Shown piece by piece: positions 1 to 6,670 of a stretch of 13,859 nucleotides of DNA (position 1 is its first letter; every line of letters begins with the position of its first letter). Source of the DNA: an uncultured Bacteroides sp. (lineage in GTDB: Bacteria > Bacteroidota > Bacteroidia > Bacteroidales > Bacteroidaceae); NCBI GenBank assembly GCA_959606905.1, contig CAUHML010000077.1, positions 1-13,859 on the forward strand. Reading direction: 5' to 3'. Below the pieces are notes generated by a model, which did no database searches, was not told the DNA's origin, and saw only the letters and a list, made by a program, of their open reading frames with translations. Both the position numbers and the translations under genes were made by a program.

Positions 1-177
1 GGTCAAAAGCCAGACGGTAATGATCTCCCTCATTCGCCATTTCTTCCCATTTCACTGCCATTTTCTTAGCTATAGCAGCATATTTATCTGCCACATCGTT
101 CAAACCGAGCATACGAGCCATTTCGCTGTATCCAGCTACGCCCATGATCGCTTTCACTGAAAGATTGGCATTATGAG
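1..177. repeat. 177-bp direct repeat, left copy
   Basis: This aligns without gaps to 13683-13859 in the same orientation. I count about 24 mismatches by eye, roughly 86% identity. About two thirds of the differences are silent in the DUF4965 reading frame, so the repeat is a paralogous gene segment and not a transposon end. Homology may continue beyond both edges of the window. Confidence 0.9.
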
Positions 178-232
178 CCCAGTGACCAGCAAAATCATCC
201 GTGCAAAGTTGGTTTTCCGGGTCCTGTCCAGA
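1..232 (-). pseudogene. 5'-truncated DUF4965/glutaminase A-like gene fragment (copy 1)
   Basis: Read on the minus strand from 232 to 1, this stretch is open and encodes a DUF4965-type segment beginning [18 protein letters not shown] and continuing through [19 protein letters not shown] to [13 protein letters not shown]. The match to the gene ending at the right edge of the window is unmistakable: 53 of 58 residues agree over the shared part. In the same frame a TAG stop (233-235) lies one codon upstream of GQDPENQ, and beyond it the sequence is AT-rich and non-coding. The N-terminal part of the gene, including any signal peptide, is therefore missing. The reading frame continues past the left edge, so the state of the 3' end is unknown. 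The likely history is a once-intact tandem paralogue whose 5' part was replaced by the ATPase region. Family function in PULs is not settled; the domain is thought to adopt an alpha-toroid fold. Confidence 0.85.
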
Positions 233-235
233 CTA

Positions 236-482
236 AGTTTTTTTTAGTTATTTAGTTTATTATCAGATATGTATAGCTAACATGTCTTGTTTCTGTGTTG
301 TAATTAGTTGGTTTTTCGAGTGTTTTTGTAGTCTATAAAAATGATTTATTTCTAGGATTTGGGGTATCCCAGATTGTTTCAACAAATTCTAATTCTAGAA
401 TAAAATATCAAATAATATATCCCCAAATGTAGTTTCAGGGATCAAATAAGATGGAATAAAGACATGATATATTAGTGGCGGT
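236..482. other. AT-rich spacer with no gene
   Basis: This spacer separates the stop of the ATPase gene (483) from the truncated DUF4965 fragment. No open frame of useful length is visible on either strand. There is a 10-bp palindrome ATTCTAGAAT at 392-401 and a near-palindrome GGGGTATCCC at 361-370. No convincing intrinsic terminator or promoter of the TAnnTTTG type was found. The left end, around 227-236, is the breakpoint between DUF4965 coding sequence and unrelated DNA. Confidence 0.6.
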
Positions 483-1640
483 TTAAAACAGATTAAAATG
501 ATTCCATCCATTCACTTGACCGACAGATGTTTTTATATCCCTATCTCCATTATAAATCGCGAAACATTGTTCCGTTGGAGTATTGGATAGTTTAGCCCAT
601 TTTGAAATACCTTTAAAGAAATCCGGTGAATAAGTTGCTCCTGATTTGATTTCATAGGCATACTGTTTTCCGCCAACCATTCTTAATAAGTCAACCTCAT
701 TGCCAGTGCTATCACGCCAAAATGATAATCCCGGTTCGACACCTCTATTATAGGATTCTTTTACAAATTCATTGATGACAAGATTTTCAAACAATCCTCC
801 ACGTAAAAAATGAGTAGTTATTTGTTCTGCATTTTGTATGTCAAGTAAAGAACAGGCTAGCCCAGTATCATAAAAATATAACTTAGGAGTTTTTACCAAT
901 CGTTTGGCATAATTATTATAATCTGGTTTCAGTAAATAACAGATATAACTTGCTTCTAATATAGATAACCAGTTAGTAGCTGCTGTGACAGAAATTCCAC
1001 ATTCATTTGCTAATGATGAAAGATTTAATAATTGCCCTATGCGACCTGCACATAATTTGAGGAATTTAATAAATTTACTTAGATCCCCAATATTACGTAA
1101 TAATCTCACATCTCTTTCTACATATGTTTGTATATAGAAAGGATAATAATCATCCGGATTTATAGTTTTGTCATAAATGCGTGGATAAGCTCCCTTAAAA
1201 ATTTCTTCATTTACACTGGATGGCAATATTTCTCCTTTTTCCATTTCATAATGCGAAAACGGTAGTAGCTTGAGTACTGCCGTACGTCCAGCTAATGATT
1301 GATTCACACTTTCCATTAATAAGAAGTTATGAGATCCGGCCAGCATATACATACCTTCTTTATTCTCTTTATCGGTATGCGTTTGGATATAAGAGAAAAG
1401 TGACGGAACTCTTTGAACTTCATCGATAATTGTTTTATCCGGGTAGGTGGAAAGAAATCCTCTCGGATCATCTGTAGCAAATAGTCTCATATCAGGATCT
1501 TCCAAAGACACATACTCATAGTCCTGAAAGGAATTCCTCAATAATGTTGATTTTCCAGATTGTCTAGGTCCTGTCAATGTAACAATCGGATATTTATTTG
1601 CCATTTCAATTAGCTTGGATTTCAGTATTCGTTCTATCAT
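483..1640 (-). CDS. AAA_14/DUF4143 family ATP-binding protein
   Basis: This 385-residue protein has the standard architecture and length of the AAA_14 plus DUF4143 family. The N-terminal P-loop ATPase shows Walker A GPRQSGKST (residues 24-32), Walker B TIIDEVQ with D73 and E74, a sensor-like LAGSHN (100-105) and LAGR (116-119). The C-terminal half (about 170-385) has a helix-turn-helix-like stretch around 205-230, FYDTGLA (256-262) and GGLFENLVINE (281-291). It also carries E285, D317 in EVDLL, and E330-I-K332 in YEIKSG, which resemble a PD-(D/E)XK nuclease core. The family is widespread and often present in many copies in Bacteroidota. Its role is unproven, with no known link to glycan use. 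The start at 1640 agrees with the first Met before the conserved region and with the promoter at 1664-1694. There is no signal peptide, so it is cytosolic. It sits alone between the PUL and a broken gene, consistent with a later arrival. Confidence 0.9.
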   Translation of the reverse strand: MIERILKSKLIEMANKYPIVTLTGPRQSGKSTLLRNSFQDYEYVSLEDPDMRLFATDDPRGFLSTYPDKTIIDEVQRVPSLFSYIQTHTDKENKEGMYMLAGSHNFLLMESVNQSLAGRTAVLKLLPFSHYEMEKGEILPSSVNEEIFKGAYPRIYDKTINPDDYYPFYIQTYVERDVRLLRNIGDLSKFIKFLKLCAGRIGQLLNLSSLANECGISVTAATNWLSILEASYICYLLKPDYNNYAKRLVKTPKLYFYDTGLACSLLDIQNAEQITTHFLRGGLFENLVINEFVKESYNRGVEPGLSFWRDSTGNEVDLLRMVGGKQYAYEIKSGATYSPDFFKGISKWAKLSNTPTEQCFAIYNGDRDIKTSVGQVNGWNHFNLF

Positions 1641-1659
1641 TGCTGCTCTTATTTTACTG

Positions 1660-1694
1660 TTTGCAAATTTAATCTTTAAAAGTGAATTTGCAAA
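1660..1694. repeat. Inverted repeat enclosing the ATPase promoter
   Basis: TTTGCAAATT at 1660-1669 and AATTTGCAAA at 1685-1694 are perfect 10-bp reverse complements separated by 15 nt. The arms overlap the -7 and -33 elements of the promoter for the gene starting at 1640. The geometry, with about 25 bp between arm centres, suits a dimeric repressor, possibly the ATPase itself through its helix-turn-helix-like part. It could also follow simply from both promoter boxes containing TTTG. Confidence 0.45.
1664..1694 (-). promoter_or_regulatory. Bacteroides-type promoter of the ATPase gene
   Basis: On the minus strand a -33-type TTTG (plus 1691-1694) is followed after 19 nt by TAAATTTG (plus 1664-1671). 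This fits the Bacteroides sigma-70 -7 consensus TAnnTTTG exactly and with normal spacing. The ATG at 1640 lies about 23 nt beyond the -7 box, giving a short leader. It is the clearest promoter in the window and shows that the ATPase gene has its own transcription unit. Confidence 0.7.
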
Positions 1695-1781
1695 ACTTCT
1701 CTGTTTTTTAATTTAAAGTTCTCTATTTATATTAGATCTTTTATAATCATATCTGCAGCATATTATAAGTAATTATAATTT

Positions 1782-1826
1782 AAGCAGCCTGTCATTGAGC
1801 TGGATTTAAACAATGGCAAGCTGCTT
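1782..1826 (-). terminator. Stem-loop, probable terminator
   Basis: AAGCAGCCTGTCATTG (1782-1797) pairs with CAATGGCAAGCTGCTT (1811-1826) across a 13-nt loop. The stem is 16 bp with one wobble and one mismatch, and the outer T1781/A1827 pair extends it. It lies about 165 nt past the stop of GH76 and directly after a possible gene-tail remnant on the same strand. The following minus-strand sequence is AT-rich but has no strong T run, so termination is plausible rather than clear. It would insulate the ATPase gene from the PUL operon. Confidence 0.45.
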
Positions 1827-1831
1827 ATTAT

Positions 1832-1921
1832 TTATCTTATATTCAATAATATACCTTCTATCTGTTCTACGGAGCGTATCAAAGCTATTTTAGCATCAAA
1901 GAATTTCTTAAAAACAAGAAC
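1832..1921 (-). pseudogene. Possible 3' remnant of an unidentified gene
   Basis: On the minus strand 29 codons run open to a TAA at 1832-1834, preceded by an in-frame stop at 1922-1924. The peptide, VLVFKKFFDAKIALIRSVEQ then IEGILLNIR, has an amphipathic, coding-like composition. It is followed within a few bases by the stem-loop at 1782-1826, the arrangement expected at the end of a real gene. There is no ATG start. I do not recognise the family. It could be the tail of a gene that was truncated between GH76 and the ATPase, or chance in an AT-rich gap. Confidence 0.2.
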
Positions 1922-1992
1922 TTACATTCAACAACTGATTCGCATGAATAATTAAGGTTGCATTGCTTCATTTTAAACAGTGATGCTTATGA

Positions 1993-3465
1993 CTAATTAT
2001 TTTCTAGTGCTGTATTCAATCGGAGAACACCTTCCAAAAGAGAAGCTCCACTTGCTTGTGCGCCCATAGAAGCAATATTTCCAGTAAATATGGATCCCCA
2101 ATAATAGTTACAATACATTTCCGGATAAGTTCCACGAATCAAGTTTGCGCTCAACGTTTCTGCATTTTTTCGCAGGAAAAGAATCAGATTCTGCCTAAGT
2201 GTACTATTAGCAGCTTCATCCAATGCCAAATTGACTATATAAGGAATCAAAACAGCTTTAAAGATGCTTTGGTCCATAGACGGACCTTCATTACGCAAAA
2301 TGCCATTAGTTAAGCACCTATCACTGGTTGTGACATAGCTAATTACTTTTTCTGCACATGTCAGATAATATTTTTCATTTGTAATATGATACAATTGCCT
2401 ACTTGCTTCTCCATACGTACCTTGCGTATAGGTTAAAGGAGGTTCCTCTATTCTACCATCTCCCAATGTTAAGTAATTATTGTCGTAGGCAAATTTATGA
2501 AGTATTTTAGCATCTGATAAATACTTATCTTCATTGTATTTTTTATACAATTTGGCAGCCATCAAAGCACCGGGAGCATTGGTACATATATTCCGGCTTC
2601 GCCCATTAGAATTATTTTCATTATTCCAAGGAAGTCCAGTTCCTTTATCATCTGTCCATTTTCGTGTAATAATGTAAGTGTCATACAACCTCTTGGCTGT
2701 ATCGGCAAACTTATTATCGTCTAACACTTCTGACATTCGTAACAAAGTCAGACCAATCCAACACATATCATCAGTATATGGATTTGAAAAGCCTGTAGGA
2801 TCGTTGTTGTCGTGATGATAATTATTTCCATGATTTTGAAACCATCTTTCAAAATATTCTTTATATGTCGCAGCCAATATAGGATTATTATCTTTGATAC
2901 GTTCATAAGAATACAATACCACATCAATAGCATGAGCCTGTTGCCAATAAATATAAGTATTAGCCGAATTTCCAGATATATTTTGGGGTGATACCCAAAA
3001 CGTTCCTTTCGTTTTATCCATAAACTGTTCAATAAGCACATACGTACAACTATCTGCCAAAGGCACTCCCTTATTCGATGGAATAGCAGTAATGGTGACT
3101 CTTTCTGATTTTCTTCCGTAGTTATCCACCACAACAACAGATATGAAATAAGGCTCTGCGGATGTCAACCGGAGTACATACCCTTCTCCTTTCTGGATCG
3201 TATTCACTCTTTTTTCGTCATTGGAACCTTTCTGTTTATAATAGATTTCTACCCCTAGCATATTGGTCACAGTAATCGGATTCGTCCATGTTAGATAAAG
3301 TTCATTGGGATTTTGTGTAATCTTAGCCTTCAAATTCGTCACTGGTGCAATTGTTATTTGCGAAGTATCGGTGTTACCTTCTATTGTATTGGCATCCTGT
3401 TCATTTGTTTCTCCACAGCCAATACATGAAAATATAAAAATTAAAAACAATACATATTTATTCAT
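1993..3465 (-). CDS. GH76 alpha-1,6-mannanase-like lipoprotein
   Basis: This 490-residue protein starts with a lipoprotein signal (MNKYVLFLIFIFSCIGCG), with lipidation at C14 or C17. A linker follows, then an Ig/FN3-like domain (about 40-130; PVTNL near 41 and LTWTNP near 58). The catalytic domain (about 140-490) is GH76: YIYWQQAHAIDVV near 171-183, the hallmark Asp pair D232-D233 in PYTDDMCWIGL, TYTQGTYGEA near 345-354 and SMDQSIFKA near 396-404. GH76 enzymes are retaining endo-alpha-1,6-mannanases acting on fungal or bacterial alpha-mannan, and the DD pair is the known catalytic pair. Lipidation suggests the cell surface, cutting polymer for SusC/SusD uptake. The open frame extends upstream to 3534, but that extension would read through a 17-bp inverted repeat and bury the signal peptide, so the Met at 3465 is preferred. 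It is the last gene of the PUL operon in this window. Confidence 0.9.
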   Translation of the reverse strand: MNKYVLFLIFIFSCIGCGETNEQDANTIEGNTDTSQITIAPVTNLKAKITQNPNELYLTWTNPITVTNMLGVEIYYKQKGSNDEKRVNTIQKGEGYVLRLTSAEPYFISVVVVDNYGRKSERVTITAIPSNKGVPLADSCTYVLIEQFMDKTKGTFWVSPQNISGNSANTYIYWQQAHAIDVVLYSYERIKDNNPILAATYKEYFERWFQNHGNNYHHDNNDPTGFSNPYTDDMCWIGLTLLRMSEVLDDNKFADTAKRLYDTYIITRKWTDDKGTGLPWNNENNSNGRSRNICTNAPGALMAAKLYKKYNEDKYLSDAKILHKFAYDNNYLTLGDGRIEEPPLTYTQGTYGEASRQLYHITNEKYYLTCAEKVISYVTTSDRCLTNGILRNEGPSMDQSIFKAVLIPYIVNLALDEAANSTLRQNLILFLRKNAETLSANLIRGTYPEMYCNYYWGSIFTGNIASMGAQASGASLLEGVLRLNTALENN

Positions 3466-3487
3466 TGCGATTAGTAATAAACGATTG

Positions 3488-3523
3488 AAATGCTGTGGAT
3501 ATTTACAAATATCCACAGCATTT
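3488..3523. repeat. Perfect 17-bp inverted repeat upstream of GH76
   Basis: AAATGCTGTGGATATTT (3488-3504) and AAATATCCACAGCATTT (3507-3523) are exact reverse complements with only two bases between them. In minus-strand RNA this folds as a 16-bp stem with a UGUA tetraloop. It sits between the DUF1735 gene stop (3564) and the GH76 start (3465), the second-longest gap among the PUL genes. A-rich and U-rich ends make it look like a bidirectional terminator or attenuator, but only three U follow. It could instead be an RNA processing or stabilising hairpin that sets GH76 expression apart from the upstream genes. Confidence 0.85.
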
Positions 3524-3563
3524 ACAATCCCCATTTATAGTTTATTTATTTTTCGGTCAACCT

Positions 3564-4589
3564 TTAGTTTCCTTCTTCCCATTCGATAGCTTGGTCCTCA
3601 TCCGGAATTTGAGTATTGATTTGACGTTCTAATGTCAACGAACCCATTACATGAAATTCAGTTTCGACACCGGGAATCGTTGTATAGTCTTTGAACGTAT
3701 AGTTGATATTATTGATAATAATGGTTCGGTGCATTAAGTAGGGACGGATAGCGTCCATTGACTCCGTGATACTGTAAGAAGCAGTGATCTCATTATTAAA
3801 ATCATCTTTACCGAGCGCAAACTGCATTTTATTATTTGGATCTGCCGGAGAAAGCGTTACTGTTCCATTATTGTTGAATTTTGCTTTAATCCGATACCCT
3901 TTCCTGTCTTGACGAGTTTCATCAAATAAACCTGCATAGAAGAATAACGTTTCATCGTCAACTACATACATCATGACATAATTCTTCACGTATGGTGCAT
4001 CTGTTTCTGAACCATTCAAATATGTTTTGTAATTTACAGCACTATAATTTCCTGAATAATCATTGAATGGCATCACACGAAGCAATGCCTTCCGATAGTG
4101 CTTTCGATAGTTTGGGGTATAGTTTCCATCAGGTGATTCTTCGATAGTCAATGGTAATACCCATTTGTCTGATAAGTCGATGCCCTCCATTGAAAAGTCG
4201 ATAGGCATTAATGCTACATCTTGCCCGGCATTGATCTGCACCGTTTCTGAATGAGAGTAGAATTTTTTTGGCAATACTTGATAGTACAAGTCGGTACGAT
4301 TATTGAAGCGTTCTTGGTTTAGTACTTTTAAGGTATCTGTATCCAAACCAACATGTACTGTAATGTTACGTTCATTGGTGGTAGATCCGCTCACAATGAT
4401 TGGTAACTGAAATGTCGTCTTTTCATTACCAGATCTATAGCGTACATTGATTCGAGACACACCATCACTGTTAATGGGAGCTTTAAATGATATATAATGT
4501 GTAAACTGTTCATTTTCCCATTCATCATTGCACGAACTACATAAGCCGGCTATGGGTAACAGATATAATAAGATATTTTTCAGTTTCAT
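3564..4589 (-). CDS. DUF1735-type surface lipoprotein in the SusE position
   Basis: This 341-residue protein has a lipoprotein signal ending GLCSSC (probable lipidated C20). The N-terminal half (about 25-175) resembles DUF1735: a strand-rich domain with FQLPIIVSGS near 60 and DLSDKWVLPLTI near 139-150. The C-terminal half (about 176-341) starts PFNDYSGNYSA and ends with a conserved-looking block including PYLMHRTIIINNINYTF. It resembles the C-terminal domains of SusE/F-like proteins (DUF4361 or DUF4973 type; I cannot decide which by eye). Proteins of this kind encoded directly after SusD are usually cell-surface glycan-binding proteins without enzymatic activity. The start codon lies 17 nt after the SusD stop, so co-translation is expected. 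The glycan bound is not readable from the sequence. Confidence 0.8.
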   Translation of the reverse strand: MKLKNILLYLLPIAGLCSSCNDEWENEQFTHYISFKAPINSDGVSRINVRYRSGNEKTTFQLPIIVSGSTTNERNITVHVGLDTDTLKVLNQERFNNRTDLYYQVLPKKFYSHSETVQINAGQDVALMPIDFSMEGIDLSDKWVLPLTIEESPDGNYTPNYRKHYRKALLRVMPFNDYSGNYSAVNYKTYLNGSETDAPYVKNYVMMYVVDDETLFFYAGLFDETRQDRKGYRIKAKFNNNGTVTLSPADPNNKMQFALGKDDFNNEITASYSITESMDAIRPYLMHRTIIINNINYTFKDYTTIPGVETEFHVMGSLTLERQINTQIPDEDQAIEWEEGN

Positions 4590-4606
4590 ATTCTAGTTTT
4601 TTTAGA

Positions 4607-6658
4607 TTAATCATTGTAGGTCCATCCCGGGTTTTGGGTCAGAAGTTTATTTCGTTTCAGTTCACTGTGCTTGATGGGCCAAAAATACATTTTCGGTGAG
4701 AAAGTAGCAGAAAGATTTGATATAGGAACCGGTGTGTGGAACAGGTCTTTATTGGCATTACTCATAAATGTATAACAACCGTAAACAGGCATTGCTTCCT
4801 CTACTTCCGCATCTTTCCAGCGTCGAAGATCATAGTAGCGTTTTCCTTCAGCAAAGAGCTCAATCTGACGTTCGCGTTTTAGTTTGATGCGAAATTTAAT
4901 CGGGTTACTATATGTATCTGCATCATAATCGGGCACCCCGGCACGCATGCGTATTGGTTTTATACCTGTACGCATATCTTCTACGTTGCGGCTGATTGTG
5001 TAAGTGATGGAGCCATCCCAAGAAGGAACTTCATAACTAGCAGTCAATTCATTCAAAGCTTCTGCATACATCAGCAGGATATCAGCATATCGAATAGCTG
5101 GTTCATCTTTATCTTTTACCTTGGCTGCATCGCTATTATAATAGGTATCATCAGGATGCACATATTTAGCTACCCCAATGCCGGTGCGCAACCAGAACAT
5201 ACTATTTGCATAACCATTTCCATCTCCGCGATAATAGAATACTTGTTGATCTTGATTCTGAACTTCTGGTTCATTACCTAGATGCCAGTACATACCATTA
5301 TAAGCAATGGACGCATAGAAACGTGGTTCACGTTCAGCATATTGCAAAGATACTCCATTTGGAAGCGGTTTGTGATCTGTATTATTTGTTGTATAACCAG
5401 TTGCGCGAGGGCGAGTATCTATGCGTCCTTGATAAGCTGGAGTACCTGCATATTCAGAGTTCATTCCCGGACAGTCAGTGCCATCGCTCATATAATAGGC
5501 ATCTACCTGTTTCATGGTGGCGCCGTGCGTATTCCATCCTTTAGCTACAGTGGGCAATTGATGAATGACCATATCTTTGATGCGTTCACCGGAAATATTT
5601 TTTCCACGAGTAAAAATCAATTCAGGATTGTCCATAGCAGTTACCTGTCCGTTGAATAGAGAACGATAAGATTCGAACGGATCAATATTCTGCCAACCTT
5701 CTGGAAAATTTTTATAACTATATTCCGGGTGAATCGGAGGAGCGATGGTAGCAGGAAAAGCAATAGAATGAGTCGACCGGAAATCGGCTGTATAAATATG
5801 GTAAACGCCTAGTCCCATCACATCTTTGCAAGCAGCTGCTGCTTTAGCCCATTTACTGTTGTCGTATACAGGATTTAATAAACGTTTCCCGTCACGGTTG
5901 GTCATTTGCTGTGCATACGCATCATCGTTGCCATTCATTAGCGGACTTGCAGCATAAAGCATTGCCAAAGCACGGGTAGCTAAGGCGGCACCGCGAGTAG
6001 GACGGGTAATGGAAAGCTGGTCTCTTTTCAAAGGTAAACCCTGTGCTGCCAAGACCATCTCTTTAGCGATATAATCTACACATTCATCGTATGTATTGCG
6101 GGGAAGTTCCAAATCTTCGTATGACTGATTGTAATCAAAACCCTCATCCGGAACCAGTGGAATAGGACCATACTTCCGGAGTAACAACCAATAGTAATAG
6201 GCACGAACAAAGCGGGCTTGTGCTTTGAGGTCAATGATTTCCTCCGCACTATGCTCAATGCTCATATCTGCATACTGGATGAAAATAGAAGCCTGTCGAA
6301 TACCATTATAACAACGGTTCCAAGTATCTTGGAAAGTGTTTTCATCGTATGCTCCTTCACGGAATTTATTATAAGATAAAGCACCGCCTTTGGTTGCATC
6401 CACTGTAACATCATCATCGCCATAATACATGCAATCATCAAACACAAAAGGTGTATTACGTTTACTTGCAACATCACAACATTGTCCCAACAAATAGGTA
6501 TACGCCTGTGCCAACCATTGTTCTGTTTTTTTATAGTCGGTAAAAACTTTATCAATTGTTTCTCTATCCTCAAAAATGTAATCAGAATCCAAATAATCGG
6601 AACAAGAAGTGGAACTGATCGCAAAAATTGCGACTAATAGTATATATATTTTTTTCAT
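4607..6658 (-). CDS. SusD/RagB-family outer-membrane lipoprotein
   Basis: This 683-residue protein has a lipoprotein signal (MKKIYILLVAIFAISSTSCS, lipidated C19). It shows classic SusD features: QARFVRAYYYWLLLRKYG followed by PIPLVP near 147-170 in the TPR-like helical core, ALAMLYAASPL near 230-240, IRYADILLMYAEALNE in the C-terminal half, and RERQIELFAEGKRYYDLRRW close to the end. The final WPIKHSEL...NPGW block is typical of the RagB/SusD C-terminal domain. It is longer than many SusD proteins. It should cap the SusC transporter at the cell surface and hold incoming oligosaccharide. The open frame includes an ATG four codons earlier, at 6670, directly abutting the SusC stop; the Met at 6658 gives the better signal peptide. 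Either way susC and susD are tightly linked. Confidence 0.95.
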   Translation of the reverse strand: MKKIYILLVAIFAISSTSCSDYLDSDYIFEDRETIDKVFTDYKKTEQWLAQAYTYLLGQCCDVASKRNTPFVFDDCMYYGDDDVTVDATKGGALSYNKFREGAYDENTFQDTWNRCYNGIRQASIFIQYADMSIEHSAEEIIDLKAQARFVRAYYYWLLLRKYGPIPLVPDEGFDYNQSYEDLELPRNTYDECVDYIAKEMVLAAQGLPLKRDQLSITRPTRGAALATRALAMLYAASPLMNGNDDAYAQQMTNRDGKRLLNPVYDNSKWAKAAAACKDVMGLGVYHIYTADFRSTHSIAFPATIAPPIHPEYSYKNFPEGWQNIDPFESYRSLFNGQVTAMDNPELIFTRGKNISGERIKDMVIHQLPTVAKGWNTHGATMKQVDAYYMSDGTDCPGMNSEYAGTPAYQGRIDTRPRATGYTTNNTDHKPLPNGVSLQYAEREPRFYASIAYNGMYWHLGNEPEVQNQDQQVFYYRGDGNGYANSMFWLRTGIGVAKYVHPDDTYYNSDAAKVKDKDEPAIRYADILLMYAEALNELTASYEVPSWDGSITYTISRNVEDMRTGIKPIRMRAGVPDYDADTYSNPIKFRIKLKRERQIELFAEGKRYYDLRRWKDAEVEEAMPVYGCYTFMSNANKDLFHTPVPISNLSATFSPKMYFWPIKHSELKRNKLLTQNPGWTYND

Positions 6659-6670
6659 ATCATTAATCAT

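Noticed and set aside
236..1990. Insertion sequence or transposon around the ATPase gene
   Set aside because: No transposase, terminal inverted repeats or clear target-site duplication could be seen, and DUF4143 ATPases are not transposases.
2748..3137. Minus-strand ORF of 129 codons inside the GH76 gene
   Set aside because: It is a shifted-frame shadow of the GH76 coding sequence, rich in I/L/W/M, and has no recognisable domain.
3488..3523. DnaA-box-like TGTGGATAT / ATATCCACA in the hairpin, suggesting an origin
   Set aside because: There is only one inverted pair, each with one mismatch to the box, inside an operon and without clustered boxes or an unwinding region.
5206..5659. Overlapping plus-strand ORFs (112 and 125 codons) opposite susD
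   Set aside because: They are antisense shadows of a well-supported SusD gene, with His/Cys-rich, non-protein-like composition.
6076..6624. Two minus-strand ORFs in another frame of susD
   Set aside because: They lie fully inside the SusD reading frame region and have no homology-like motifs.
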